Positions 33,661 through 43,526 are shown, numbered from the stretch's first letter. The stretch is DNA of 64,000 bases from Acidobacteriota bacterium (GCA_020637335.1 JACJWC010000005.1:186001-250000); one strand, 5' to 3'. Notes: generated by a model not told the origin, from the letters alone. Numbers and translations are program-made.

Positions 33661-35394
33661 CTAACCCTTTCGCCACTCGTTTTTCATGGCCAACCAACTG
33701 ACACGCAAAAAGCGCAGCCAGGAGGGTTTGGCTTCAAAGCGGACCAAGGCCTTCACCACGGGTTCGGCATTTTGTTGGGTCACGAACCAAACAGGTTTGG
33801 GGAACGGCACAAAGGGCATCTCGACAACAGATTTCTCGACCTTTTCAAGCATGAAGGCATTGTGAACAGGACCACAGCCACTTTGGATGTCGCTATCGGT
33901 GTGTCCGGGATAAGCACCCCAGGTTGTCGACCCAAAAGCATAAGCCGTTGCGGCCCAGCAATTGATGGCAATCGTCCCGTATTTCAATTCGCTTAAAGCC
34001 TTTTGCCAGGCACCGGTCTGCTTCAATTGTTTCTGAGTTTTGGGATGAATCAAAATGGAGCAGTTCAGGCTGCCCCAAAGTTTCTCATTCGCAAATTGAG
34101 CAGCCTGGGCCAAAAACGATTCGGCATCGGGACCGCTCAACTCAACGGTACCCATCAAAGCACAAAAGGGCTCTTCATGAAAAAAGAGCTCATCCTTCTT
34201 TTGGGGATCCAAGTGTTCAACCAAGGTCCAAGGCAAATGACCCGGTTGCAATTTTTCACAGAACTGAAGTGCATTTGGATAAGTTTTGAGGAATGTTTTG
34301 TGCAGGTTTTCCGCGCCTGGATAATAGGCCTCACGGGTAGGCAAACCAGTCAAGAGGTACTTGAGCCGTTCCATGAGACGATCCTTAAGGTTCCATTCCT
34401 TAGGAAGGATCAAAATCCGGGTGGCATTGCAATTAAAACCGGCATTGTAGGCCAAAGAAGTGGCGATACGTTCGGCCTGCACCTCAAGCTGCTTCTCGGT
34501 CCAAGGACCGGGCACGACAATCATGGGGCTGATATTGCCCAATTCGGCCGTCATGGGTTTGTTATTGATCGGTTTTCCCGTTTTCTTGCGGGTTTGCCCT
34601 TCCTCCCCCACGCCGTAGCGAATGGCCTCAAAAGTACGATGTGAGCCCGTGATATGGATGCTGTCGATACGATCGTGCTGGGTCAGGACCTTGGAGACCT
34701 CCAAATCGCCCTCGGCCAGGTAAAGCAATTTGGCATCAATCAACGGTGCAAGCGCTTTGCGGTAAATCGGGATCAAATAATCGAGGACCGGATTCAGTTT
34801 GAGACATACCACCTGTTTCTCGATAAACACCTTGGTGAGGACGTCCATAGGCGGGATGCTTGATATATTCCCGGCGCCCAACACCAAACAGGTACCAGGT
34901 GGACCCGCTTCATGCCAACGTACGGCGGTTTTTTGCGGCAAAACTTCCGGTTTTACTTCCGGTTCCAACCAGATTTCGCCTCGGGTACCCATAAATAAGA
35001 AGCGATCGAACAGGTCCGTAGGGAAAACGCGCACGCGAACATTTTTTTCGCCCTCAACCACGTTTTTTTCCAGCGGGACGCGGTTCCATTTGGCGACCAT
35101 TTCCAAGGTGCGTTGCATGAGTCGGGCCAGTCGCATGGTCACATAAGGGCCCGAAACCCACTCCTCTGCACGGGCCGGATGGTTTTTATGCAGTTTTTTA
35201 TTGCTGCAGCCCAATTCGATCCATGTTTCCGCCTGCTCAAAAATTCGAGCACGGAGCGCGCGAAGCAAAGATATCGCTTCAGCTGGGCCAGCTTGAGCCC
35301 ACGAGGTACTGCGGCGATGCAATGCCTCCAAAGCCTCATTGAGTTCGGAATGGGCAGACATTTCAGGCTTGGCGGCACGATTTTGTTTTGTCAT
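33661..35394 (-). CDS. Aldehyde dehydrogenase-superfamily protein
   Basis: 577 residues when begun at ATG 35394; no start has a good ribosome site, and 35478, 35412 and 35361 are alternatives. The fold is that of NAD(P)-dependent aldehyde dehydrogenases: SIHITGSHRTFEAIRYG (nucleotide helix), the general base Glu in MTAELGNISPMIV, and the catalytic Cys in YNAGFNCNATRILIL. HEEPFCALMGTVEL corresponds to the EEPFGP-like motif. It is longer than the usual ~480-500, with an extended N-terminal helical part. It heads the coupled run down to the Gfo/Idh gene. The substrate is unknown; long-chain aldehydes are a guess. Confidence 0.8.
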   Translation of the reverse strand: MTKQNRAAKPEMSAHSELNEALEALHRRSTSWAQAGPAEAISLLRALRARIFEQAETWIELGCSNKKLHKNHPARAEEWVSGPYVTMRLARLMQRTLEMVAKWNRVPLEKNVVEGEKNVRVRVFPTDLFDRFLFMGTRGEIWLEPEVKPEVLPQKTAVRWHEAGPPGTCLVLGAGNISSIPPMDVLTKVFIEKQVVCLKLNPVLDYLIPIYRKALAPLIDAKLLYLAEGDLEVSKVLTQHDRIDSIHITGSHRTFEAIRYGVGEEGQTRKKTGKPINNKPMTAELGNISPMIVVPGPWTEKQLEVQAERIATSLAYNAGFNCNATRILILPKEWNLKDRLMERLKYLLTGLPTREAYYPGAENLHKTFLKTYPNALQFCEKLQPGHLPWTLVEHLDPQKKDELFFHEEPFCALMGTVELSGPDAESFLAQAAQFANEKLWGSLNCSILIHPKTQKQLKQTGAWQKALSELKYGTIAINCWAATAYAFGSTTWGAYPGHTDSDIQSGCGPVHNAFMLEKVEKSVVEMPFVPFPKPVWFVTQQNAEPVVKALVRFEAKPSWLRFLRVSWLAMKNEWRKG

Positions 35395-35518
35395 AGGGGA
35401 GAGAAAACTCATTTGGCCAGTGGAAATAGGGCTCTGTTTCCCGCCCTCAGGATTAGGCCGTGTTGTGCATTGCAGCATGATTAAAGCCGGGCTGTCAAAC
35501 CAGAGCGGGTTGCTTCAA

Positions 35519-38500
35519 TTAGGAATTGAGAACCGTACGCACCTTGTCCGCCAATTCAAAAACACGGAATGGTTTTTGTAAAAAGCCAATTTCCTGGTTC
35601 AATACACCGTGTTTGGCAATAATGTCACCCGTATAACCGGACATGAGTAAGATTTTGCAGTCCGGTAACATCTTGCGAATTTCGCTGGCCAGTTCGGGTC
35701 CAGTTAAGCCTGGCATGATGACGTCGGAAAGCAAAAGGTGCGGTTCAAATCCTTCGTGTTGGACCCGGTGAATCGCATCAAATGGCGAAGAGCAAGAGGT
35801 CACTTGGTAGCCGATAGAACGCAGAAAAGTGCCGGCCATCTCCAAGATGGTCTCATCGTCTTCGACCAAAAGGATCGTTTCCGTTCCGGGTTGGGTGGGC
35901 TGCAATTTAGGCGACCCTACGGTCATTTCAGCATTTGGGAAAGCGGGGAAAAAGATGCGAAAAGTGGTGCCCATGGCCGGTTTGCTTTCCACCTCGATTC
36001 GACCCCCATTTTGCTCAACAATGCCGTACACGGTCGCCAATCCCAGACCTGTGCCCTGGCCCATTTCTTTAGTCGTAAAAAAGGGTTCAAATATGTGGCT
36101 TAAAATCTCCTCACTCATACCACAGCCCGTATCGCGCACGGAAAGCTGCACCCACGGCATAGCCTCAGTTTCCCCAGATGAATGATGCCATTCGTTGCGC
36201 GATTCCAAAATGATGGAGCCGGGTGGCTCAATCGCGTCCTTGGCGTTTACAATTAAGTTGGCCAGAAGCTGATCAATTTGCGAGGGATCCAAATGGACCA
36301 ACCACAGATCTTGGCCGGGTTGCCACTTCAGCTCAATGTTCTCGCCTACCAAACGGCGCAGCATTTTGATCAGCTCAGTTACCCGCTCATTCAGGTCCAG
36401 GTGGCGAGGCACCACGGTTTGGCGCCGCGCAAATGCCAATAATTGACGCACAAGGCTGGCCGAACGTTCGGCCGCATTGCGGATTTCCTGAAGGTGCTCG
36501 TAGCTGGGCTGATGGGGCTGAAGTTCGAGCAATCCCATTTCCGAGTAGCCCGTGATGATTTGAAGGATGTTATTAAAATCATGGGCCACACCACCCGCCA
36601 GGCGGCCTACAGCTTCCATCTTCTGCGATTGGGCTAATTGCTCCTGTAAAGACTCGCGTTCGCGCTGATTTTCCAACGCCTCAGTAATATCGCGTTGTAC
36701 GGCAACGAAGCGATGTAAGCGGCCAGCAGCATCAAACAACGGTGAAATTGAGATGGCATCGGTATATAAGCTGCCGTCCCTGCGGCGGTTCACCAACTCG
36801 CCTTCCCAAGTTTTACCCGATTGGATCTGTTTCCACAGCTCTGAAAAGATTTGTGGTGAGTGCACACCGCTATTCATGATGCGGGGCGTTTCTCCCAAAA
36901 TTTCTTCCTTGCGAAAACCTGTGAAGTGGAGAAACGCGCGATTGACATAAACGATGCGACCTTGTTCATCGGTAATGATGACTTTATCGTTTACCTGATC
37001 AATGGCTGTGTGCAGTAGCTGGGCTTCTTGTTCCGTTTGCCGACGTTCGCTGATGTCCGTAAAGACGGCGACACCAGCCAGGATTTCGCCGTTGGAGTCA
37101 TGTACAGGAGCGGCATTGGTCAGAACCCAAATTTCTTCACCGTTTTCATTTTTCAGAACCAAATCAACGCCATGAACCCGCTCACCCTTTTGGACGGCAC
37201 GGTTTAAAGGGTAGTCCTCAGGTGCAATGGGAAAACCTTCAGGAGTAAAAACGCGCCAGGGCATTTGTGCGACGCGATTGACCCGTTCATTCCACAACTT
37301 GCGGGCCATTGGATTGGCCAGACGGATGGCTTGGGTTTTAGCGTCGATCACAACAATCCCGGCAGACGACGCCTCCAAGGCTGCAGTGAGCAAAGCCGTC
37401 GTTTCTTCTGCTTTGCGCAAGGCGTTTTGAAGCGGTGTGATATCCCAGGCGACGCCGACCAGTTTAACGGTGCGGCCCTGACTGTTCTTGGTGCCAATCG
37501 CATGCGATTGCAGGAATTTAATGCCGGACTCGGTCGAAATGCGCAGTACGGCGCTAAACGGGCTGGTACCCTTAATGGTCTGTTTGAGTTGGTCCAGGTT
37601 GGCGTTAAAGTCTTCTTCCAACATTTTTTGGCGCCAATCGGGGTTGATCCCGGGCTGCGGGTCCAGTTCGTAAATCTGGTACATCAAATCGTCCCAGTAG
37701 ACCTGATCCCGCTCCAAATCCCATTCCCAAATGCCAATACCGGCCGTTTCCGTTGCCAATTGGAGTCGAGCACTGGTTTGCCTTAACTCTTGTTGTGCCT
37801 GCATGGCTTCCGTAACATCCTGGGATGTCCCAAATAAATAGGGTTTTCCTTCCAATTGGATCCAATAACCGATGGAAATGAAATGCTGCCAGGACTCGGG
37901 CTGACCATAACGAAACTCCACTTGTCGGCCTTCTGCAGGTTTGCCTTGGGTCAACCGGAAAAAAGCATCAAAAGCTTGGAGATCATCGGGATGGACCCTT
38001 TGGCGAATGATGTCAAAACGGGGTTCGCCATTGCGATCCAAATCAAAAAGGGCATACATGTTATCGGACCATTGGGTTAAACCATCCGCCACTGCGACTC
38101 GCCAGCTACCCATCTGGGACACGCGTTCGGCGTTTTCCAGCATGGCCTGATGTTCCAACAAGGCCTCCGAAATCGCTTTGGTTTCGCTGATGTCCTCCAC
38201 AAAGATGAGGATTTGATCCGTCCCGCCGGGTCCTTGCAAGGTCGTAGAGGTGATATGACCCCAAAACGGGCTTGAATCCTTGCGCAGCAATTGAATTTCC
38301 AATTGCTGGGTTGAGTAACGGTCTAAGAAATTTTCGGAAACGGCATCCCAATCGTTTGGCAGGATAAGCTGAGCGATCGGCTGACCGAGTAAGTCGGCTT
38401 CATTGGCCTGGAACAGGACACAAAATGCTGGATTGACCCTTTGAAGTTGCCAACTTTTGATATCCAACAGGGCAATGCCCAAACCCGCTTGCTCGTAAAT

Positions 38501-39820
38501 TGCCCTAAAGAGCATTTCCCGATCCAAAAGACGTTGATGGGCTTGATTGCGCTCAATCGCCATACCCAAAAGGCCGCCGATCCGATGGATTAAACGCAAT
38601 TCTGATGGTGTAGGCTGACGCGAGTAGGGATAGTAGATGGCGAAAGTGCCCAATACGTCTTGTTCCGCATTTAAAAACGGAAACGACCAACTCGTGATTA
38701 AGCCGTAGGGTTTTACCAAAGGGGCATAACCTTGCCAAAGCGGGTCCACAGTTAAGTCGGTAACAATAACCGGTTCTTTGCGAAAAACGGCCGTTCCACA
38801 GCTACATTGATCGGGTCCTATGGGGAATGCGGCCATGTAGGGCCGTAACCCATCTGGCATGCCCGGTGAAATTAGGTTTCCTAACGTTTTACCGTCCAGT
38901 TGAACAAAGAGGATTGAACAAATGGCGCCTGGGAAATGGCTGTCAAAATTCTTGCAAAAGTCAAATAGGACAGAGCGAAAATCGGGAGAGCGCTGTAAAC
39001 CCTCAATACACGAACGCTCCATTTCCAATAGAACCCGTTCGTTGTATTCAGCCGTGATGTCCAGAAAGGTGGCGACCAGGCCTTGAGGCTTTCCGGCCAG
39101 CGAAATAAGCGATGCGGTTACTTTAAGGTAAAAAGGCTTCCCGTTGACGTTTTTGGCTGCAACTTCCCCTTGCCAATAACCGTCTTGCAGAATGGTTTGG
39201 CGAATTTGGTCACTGGCCTGCCAGTCGATCGTAAAGTCCTGTGCATGTTTGCCCAACACCTCATCCAGAGTGGAAACCCCAATCATATTGAGGTAGATGG
39301 GGTTGGCATAGGTGATCCGACCTTCCAAGTCGGTAAATAAAGTCCCGGCCATTGAAGATGAGATGGCTGTGTTCTTCAATTGCAGATTGAATTCGCCACT
39401 GACATTTTGCCGATGAAGATGGGACAAAACCAACTGAAGGTGCGGTTTGAGGGTCGGTAGCATGGAAACCAGCACATCATCAGGGCTCTCAATCAAGAGA
39501 AAACCGAGCGTATGACCGCCGAACTCAATGGCTAGCCCGAATAGCTGGCGGTCCGAATGTTTTGGATCAGGGCCCTTTCGCAAACCATTTTGGAGTGGCA
39601 CTGCCTCCATCCACTCGGTCCAATGTGAAATGGGCAAATTTCGAGAAGAATGAATTTCACCGAAAAATTGAATGATTGAGGTTTCCAGTCGGAAGAGAAT
39701 ACTCGGGTTCTCTATGCAATTCTGGCGCAAGTGGGCAAGGATCAAGGCCGCAGCCTTTTCGGGTTGGCCATCGACTATAAAGGCTTGTAAATGCGCCACA
39801 TAGAGTCCTGGCTGGTCCAA
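35519..39820 (-). CDS. Multi-PAS/GAF hybrid sensor histidine kinase
   Basis: A 1433-residue cytoplasmic protein; no membrane helix is seen. After ~145 N-terminal residues of unknown fold come a PAS domain (~150-260), a GAF domain (~265-420, with CSCGTAVFRKEPVIVTD), then about five more PAS/PAC units (~430-1065). HisKA follows (H-box VAHDFNNILQIITGYSEM, ~1090-1110), then HATPase_c (N-box LIVNAKDAIE, G-boxes DTGCGMSEE and GQGTGLGLATVYGIV), and a C-terminal receiver (~1315-1430, phosphoacceptor Asp in LLLSDVIMPGLTGPE, Lys in FLQKPF). TTG 39820 has GGGGAGG eight bases upstream. The signal is not identifiable; no cognate regulator gene is adjacent. Confidence 0.9.
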   Translation of the reverse strand: MDQPGLYVAHLQAFIVDGQPEKAAALILAHLRQNCIENPSILFRLETSIIQFFGEIHSSRNLPISHWTEWMEAVPLQNGLRKGPDPKHSDRQLFGLAIEFGGHTLGFLLIESPDDVLVSMLPTLKPHLQLVLSHLHRQNVSGEFNLQLKNTAISSSMAGTLFTDLEGRITYANPIYLNMIGVSTLDEVLGKHAQDFTIDWQASDQIRQTILQDGYWQGEVAAKNVNGKPFYLKVTASLISLAGKPQGLVATFLDITAEYNERVLLEMERSCIEGLQRSPDFRSVLFDFCKNFDSHFPGAICSILFVQLDGKTLGNLISPGMPDGLRPYMAAFPIGPDQCSCGTAVFRKEPVIVTDLTVDPLWQGYAPLVKPYGLITSWSFPFLNAEQDVLGTFAIYYPYSRQPTPSELRLIHRIGGLLGMAIERNQAHQRLLDREMLFRAIYEQAGLGIALLDIKSWQLQRVNPAFCVLFQANEADLLGQPIAQLILPNDWDAVSENFLDRYSTQQLEIQLLRKDSSPFWGHITSTTLQGPGGTDQILIFVEDISETKAISEALLEHQAMLENAERVSQMGSWRVAVADGLTQWSDNMYALFDLDRNGEPRFDIIRQRVHPDDLQAFDAFFRLTQGKPAEGRQVEFRYGQPESWQHFISIGYWIQLEGKPYLFGTSQDVTEAMQAQQELRQTSARLQLATETAGIGIWEWDLERDQVYWDDLMYQIYELDPQPGINPDWRQKMLEEDFNANLDQLKQTIKGTSPFSAVLRISTESGIKFLQSHAIGTKNSQGRTVKLVGVAWDITPLQNALRKAEETTALLTAALEASSAGIVVIDAKTQAIRLANPMARKLWNERVNRVAQMPWRVFTPEGFPIAPEDYPLNRAVQKGERVHGVDLVLKNENGEEIWVLTNAAPVHDSNGEILAGVAVFTDISERRQTEQEAQLLHTAIDQVNDKVIITDEQGRIVYVNRAFLHFTGFRKEEILGETPRIMNSGVHSPQIFSELWKQIQSGKTWEGELVNRRRDGSLYTDAISISPLFDAAGRLHRFVAVQRDITEALENQRERESLQEQLAQSQKMEAVGRLAGGVAHDFNNILQIITGYSEMGLLELQPHQPSYEHLQEIRNAAERSASLVRQLLAFARRQTVVPRHLDLNERVTELIKMLRRLVGENIELKWQPGQDLWLVHLDPSQIDQLLANLIVNAKDAIEPPGSIILESRNEWHHSSGETEAMPWVQLSVRDTGCGMSEEILSHIFEPFFTTKEMGQGTGLGLATVYGIVEQNGGRIEVESKPAMGTTFRIFFPAFPNAEMTVGSPKLQPTQPGTETILLVEDDETILEMAGTFLRSIGYQVTSCSSPFDAIHRVQHEGFEPHLLLSDVIMPGLTGPELASEIRKMLPDCKILLMSGYTGDIIAKHGVLNQEIGFLQKPFRVFELADKVRTVLNS

Positions 39821-39971
39821 TTCGCCTACCTCCCCTTGTGCGGATTCAACCCATTTGTGTGGTAATCCATGAACAACCGGTGTGTTGATCCCATTATGAA
39901 TCAGATCAAACCATTGTCAACGCCGGGCCGCGTTCTTCAGGTGGGAGTTTCGAGCGATATACAAAAGGAAA

Positions 39972-40048
39972 TGGGGAGAATGAAGGGGCTTGAACCCTCG
40001 ACCGCCGGAGCCACAATCCGGTGCTCTACCAACTGAGCTACATCCTCC
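39972..40048 (-). tRNA. tRNA-His (anticodon GTG)
   Basis: On the minus strand the cloverleaf is complete. An eight-base acceptor (GGAGGATG pairing with CATTCTCC) provides the extra G-1:C73 pair diagnostic of tRNA-His. The D-arm begins GCTC, the anticodon stem is CCGGA/TCCGG with loop TTGTGGC, and the T-arm is GAGGG-TTCAAGC-CCCTT. The 3' CCA is encoded (39974-39972). Confidence 0.95.
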
Positions 40049-40102
40049 ATATCGCAAACAAGGAGAGAGCATACAGCAAAATCAGATGGGCTTCAAGTCC
40101 TT

Positions 40103-40912
40103 TTATGGCAGATTCCGGTCCGCTTTAGGAAGCGGAATAAAGAGGACTTGTTCGGGCTGAATGATCGGTTCCTGTAGCCCGTTAATGGCCATAAGCTCAG
40201 TCAGATCCACCCCGTATTGTTTGCTGATCGCGTACAAGGTTTCACCGACCCGAACCCGGTGTTCGGGCCACTCCGCATGGGCGCGTGGGTCCATTTCCCA
40301 AAAGCGGTTTCCGATACGGACAGCTGCATGGATTTTAGCCACGTAGTTCTGGGTCTCAATGCGGATATGCGGTTTAATCTGCAGCCAAGTGGTTGCTTTT
40401 TCGCGAGCCATTGACCGCGCCAAATCGCCTTCGCCCAGGTTATAGGCGGCCAGGACCAAGTCCCAGTCTTGAAATTTTTCAAAAAGGTATTTGAGGTAAC
40501 GGGCTGAGGCTTCCGCAGCTCGGTAAGGGTCTCTGCGCTCATCCGGCTTCTCGGTGCGCAAACCGAGGAAGCGCGCCGTTTCCTTTTTGAACTGGAACAT
40601 GCCAACCGCACCGGTCGGGCTTTCGACCCCATTGCGGAACCCGGATTCGATCAGGACCAACCATATCAAATCCGCCGGTACGCCTTGCTTGCGGAATACC
40701 TCTTTGAGGCGCGGGGCAACACCGCGCGATCGCATCAAGGATTGATCGGTCTGATCGGCGCGTTCCTGCAAAAGCCAAGTTTCCCAAAACTGGATCTCAG
40801 CTTCGGGTTCAGCGGTGGTAAATGAGGGCAATTCTTGGCAAAAAAGCCAGGCGAGCATCAAAAGCATGAAGCTTATTTTAGGCACGAACACGAACTTTCG
40901 TCCATTGGACAA
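40103..40912 (-). CDS. Exported lytic transglycosylase with LysM domain (MltD-like)
   Basis: 269 residues from TTG 40912, which has AAGGA five bases upstream; GTG 40954 and GTG 40885 are alternatives. A signal sequence (ISFMLLMLAWLFCQ) follows a short basic region. The SLT domain shows the catalytic Glu in LIWLVLIESGFRNGVESPTGAVGMFQF and the AAYNLGEGDLAR motif. Residues ~215-262 form one LysM (HRVRVGETLYAISKQYGVDL). It cleaves peptidoglycan glycan strands to 1,6-anhydro ends, in the periplasm. MltD proteins usually carry two or more LysM repeats; only one is present here. Confidence 0.88.
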   Translation of the reverse strand: MSNGRKFVFVPKISFMLLMLAWLFCQELPSFTTAEPEAEIQFWETWLLQERADQTDQSLMRSRGVAPRLKEVFRKQGVPADLIWLVLIESGFRNGVESPTGAVGMFQFKKETARFLGLRTEKPDERRDPYRAAEASARYLKYLFEKFQDWDLVLAAYNLGEGDLARSMAREKATTWLQIKPHIRIETQNYVAKIHAAVRIGNRFWEMDPRAHAEWPEHRVRVGETLYAISKQYGVDLTELMAINGLQEPIIQPEQVLFIPLPKADRNLP

Positions 40913-40965
40913 ATGGGTCCTTCCAAAGCCATGTAAATGCGCTATAGTTGGCACCGGAATTTTTT

Positions 40966-41592
40966 ATGCGTGTACTCGCCATTCACCCCGAAACCCCACA
41001 ACAGCGATTAATTGATCAAGCGCTGGACCACCTGCGTGCAGGCGGCGTTATGGCCTACCCTACCGATACTTGTTACGGATTGGGCTGTTCGATTACCGAG
41101 AAAAAGGCCATCGATGAAATTTACCGCATCAAACGGATGAGCCACGATAAACCGCTCAGTTTTGTCTGCTCAGGCCTCAGCCATATTGCGGATTATGCGC
41201 AAGTTTCCAACAAGGCCTACAAGCTGATGCGCCTGCTCCTGCCCGGTCCCTACACATTTGTTTTGCCAGCCACCAAACTGGTGCCGAAGATGCTTCAGAA
41301 CAAACGCAAACAAGTGGGGATCCGCGTGCCCAACCATAAGGTCACCCTGGAACTGGTCCGCCAGTTGGGAAATCCCATTATTTCAACGACCTGTCAGTTG
41401 GCCGACGATCCCGAGCCCTGTATGGACATTGCCGAAATTAAGGACCGCTTCGACCATTTTCTCGATTTGGCGATAGATGGCGACTTCATTTATCCAGAAG
41501 TATCGACGGTGGTGCGCATTGAGGATGAAGAAGTTGAGATTCTACGCGAAGGTAAAGGCGATGTGGGGCCACTGCTCGCACACGCCCTCTAA
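40966..41592 (+). CDS. YciO/Sua5/YrdC-family protein, L-threonylcarbamoyladenylate synthase-like
   Basis: 208 residues from ATG 40966. The YrdC domain pattern is clear: GGVMAYPTDTCYGLGC, IYRIKRMSHDKPLSFVC (the K-R-x-x-x-K-P-L motif), LLPGPYTFVLPAT, VGIRVPNH and STTCQLADDPEP. The length without an extra C-terminal domain and the overall pattern fit the YciO subfamily. YciO proteins make threonylcarbamoyl-AMP weakly, so it may or may not be the main t6A enzyme. It is followed after 12 bases by rfbB, so the two probably share a transcript. Confidence 0.85.
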   Translation: MRVLAIHPETPQQRLIDQALDHLRAGGVMAYPTDTCYGLGCSITEKKAIDEIYRIKRMSHDKPLSFVCSGLSHIADYAQVSNKAYKLMRLLLPGPYTFVLPATKLVPKMLQNKRKQVGIRVPNHKVTLELVRQLGNPIISTTCQLADDPEPCMDIAEIKDRFDHFLDLAIDGDFIYPEVSTVVRIEDEEVEILREGKGDVGPLLAHAL

Positions 41593-41604
41593 AGGAGTAC
41601 AGTT

Positions 41605-42654
41605 TTGTTGCAGAACGTGTTGATTACCGGTGGTGCCGGGTTTATTGGTTCAAATTTAATTTACAGGGCCCTCCAAAAAGGGTACCGGGTTGTGAACCTG
41701 GACAAGCTCACTTACGCAGGTAACCTTGAAAATTTGGCGAAATTGCCTTCAGACGCAGCCTACACCTTTGTTCAGGCCGATATTGGCGATCAAACCACCC
41801 TTGCGCAAGTTCTGCGAAACCATCGCATCAACGCGGTGCTGCATCTGGCTGCGGAGAGCCATGTGGACCGCTCGATTGACGGACCTGCCGCCTTTATCGA
41901 AACCAATCTGGTTGGAACGTTTCGGCTCCTGCAAACCTGCCTGGAATACTGGCGTGAAGGTGGAATGGATGCAAATTTCCGCTTTGTGCATATCTCCACC
42001 GACGAAGTGTATGGCACTTTGGGCGAAACCGGCTTTTTTACCGAAGAAACTGCCTACGCCCCCAATTCACCGTATTCGGCTTCCAAAGCGGGATCCGACC
42101 ATCTGGTTCGCGCCTACTTCCACACCTATGGTCTGCCCTGCGTTACCACCAATTGCAGCAATAACTACGGACCCTACCAATTCCCCGAAAAACTGATTCC
42201 GGTCATTATTCTGAATGCGCTGAAAGGTGCACCCATCCCCATTTATGGCGATGGCAAAAACATCCGCGATTGGTTGTATGTGGAGGATCATGCAGACGCT
42301 CTGCTGACCGCTCTGGAAAAGGGCCAACCGGGCGAAACCTACAACGTGGGTGGGAATAACGAAAAAACCAATTTGGAAGTGGTTGAAACCGTGTGCGGTC
42401 TATTGGATGAGTTGGCACCCAAAGCTTCACCCTACCGCGATCAAATCCATTTTGTGCGCGACCGGCCCGGTCATGACCGACGTTACGCCATCGATGCCAG
42501 CAAGATTCAACGCGAGCTGGGTTGGAGCCCGCAGGAGACCTTTGAGTCCGGCATCCGAAAAACCGTCGCCTGGTACCTGGCCAACCGTGCATGGTGCGAA
42601 CGCATTCTAAGCGGAGACTACCGCATTGAACGTTTGGGGTTGGGGCAGAAATGA
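41605..42654 (+). CDS. rfbB: dTDP-glucose 4,6-dehydratase
   Basis: A 349-residue extended short-chain dehydrogenase. It shows the NAD site GGAGFIGSN, the DKLTYAGNLENL block, HLAAESHVDRSI, the active-site region ISTDEVYGTLGETGFFTEE, the YxxxK pair in SPYSASKAGSDHLV, and the substrate motifs NNYGPYQFPEKLIP and VRDRPGHDRRYAID. It makes dTDP-4-keto-6-deoxyglucose, the branch point to rhamnose and other deoxysugars. TTG 41605 has AAAGGAG seven bases upstream. rfbA, C and D are not in this window. Confidence 0.93.
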   Translation: MLQNVLITGGAGFIGSNLIYRALQKGYRVVNLDKLTYAGNLENLAKLPSDAAYTFVQADIGDQTTLAQVLRNHRINAVLHLAAESHVDRSIDGPAAFIETNLVGTFRLLQTCLEYWREGGMDANFRFVHISTDEVYGTLGETGFFTEETAYAPNSPYSASKAGSDHLVRAYFHTYGLPCVTTNCSNNYGPYQFPEKLIPVIILNALKGAPIPIYGDGKNIRDWLYVEDHADALLTALEKGQPGETYNVGGNNEKTNLEVVETVCGLLDELAPKASPYRDQIHFVRDRPGHDRRYAIDASKIQRELGWSPQETFESGIRKTVAWYLANRAWCERILSGDYRIERLGLGQK

Positions 42655-43043
42655 AACGGACGTCTTATCAATCTGGAACGCCTTGGGAACCCATCGTCGG
42701 TTATTCACGTGCTGTACGCAAAGGCCCCTTTATTTTTGTAACTGGCACCACCGCCACAGATGAGAAGGGCGCAATTGTCGGTAAAGGCGATGCCTACCTG
42801 CAAACGGTTCAAACGTTTAAAAACATTCAGAAGGCCTTGCAAGCCCTGGGTGGCGACCTCAAAGACATCGTGCGAACCCGCATGTTTGTTACCGATATCA
42901 GCCAGTGGCAAGCCATTGGTCGAGGCCATCAGGAATTTATGGGATCCGTCATGCCGGCCACCAGCATGATCGAGATCAAACGCCTGATCAATCCCGACAT
43001 GCTGGTGGAAATTGAAGCTGATGCCATTGTGGATGAGCCTTAG
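42651..43043 (+). CDS. RidA/YjgF-family protein
   Basis: A 130-residue protein starting at ATG 42651, which overlaps the rfbB stop. RidA pattern: GYSRAVRKGPFIFVTGTTATD, TFKNIQKALQALGG and the conserved Arg in IVRTRMFVTDISQW, followed by PATSMIEIKRLINPDMLVEIEADAI. RidA proteins hydrolyse reactive enamine/imine intermediates from PLP enzymes and form trimers. It belongs to the broad family; the position equivalent to the catalytic Arg105 reads IEIKRL rather than the canonical R-x-x-V, so its precise subgroup is uncertain. Its end overlaps the convergent gene by four bases. Confidence 0.85.
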   Translation: MKRTSYQSGTPWEPIVGYSRAVRKGPFIFVTGTTATDEKGAIVGKGDAYLQTVQTFKNIQKALQALGGDLKDIVRTRMFVTDISQWQAIGRGHQEFMGSVMPATSMIEIKRLINPDMLVEIEADAIVDEP

Positions 43044-43522
43044 TCCGCAGCCTTGGGCTTGAAATGCAAACTAAACGCTTTCTCCCAACGGCCTTCGCGT
43101 AAGAAGTATTGGGTACACGTCCACTTCCCTGCTTCAATCACCCAATCGCCAAATACCTCGGTCGCGTTTTGAACGCCTTGCGGGGTGCCTGTGAATACAA
43201 TCCTGCCATCTTCGATGCGGGTTGATCCAACAATGACCCCTCCTGTCGAATTCCAGTACCACCATGCCAGACAGCCGCGACTCTCATCCCAACTGAAAAG
43301 CGCTTCTCCGCTGTAAAGCACCTGGCCATCCGGCTTGCTGACGGTGTGTCGACTGCGCAAGAACTTGCCCTCGAATTGCCATTCGAAATGCTGGTGATCA
43401 ACCATTTCACCGTCCGGAAACTCCGCTACCCAATCCTGGCCCACCAGCAGATCGAGCCAATTAAAAACAGTTTCGCGTTCTGGGTCCTGAACGTTTTGGA
43501 GCAGTAAACAAAGCAAAAGCAT
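43040..43522 (-). CDS. Small exported protein of unknown function, lipocalin-like
   Basis: A 160-residue protein with a very short hydrophobic N terminus (MLLLCLLLQ), perhaps a minimal signal peptide. The rest is rich in aromatic residues and alternating strands (FEWQFEGKFLRSRHTVSKPD, then GCLAWWYWNSTGG), as in DUF1579-like or lipocalin-like ligand-binding barrels. No catalytic motif is seen. It follows the HExxH-type gene by four bases in the same direction. The function is unknown. Confidence 0.55.
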   Translation of the reverse strand: MLLLCLLLQNVQDPERETVFNWLDLLVGQDWVAEFPDGEMVDHQHFEWQFEGKFLRSRHTVSKPDGQVLYSGEALFSWDESRGCLAWWYWNSTGGVIVGSTRIEDGRIVFTGTPQGVQNATEVFGDWVIEAGKWTCTQYFLREGRWEKAFSLHFKPKAAD

Positions 43523-43526
43523 AGGT

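Noticed and set aside
33661..35394. Linking the aldehyde dehydrogenase to the ether-lipid operon at 1-2475
   Set aside because: Fatty aldehydes from ether cleavage would need such an enzyme, but the genes are ~31 kb apart in different operons, so nothing in the sequence ties them together.
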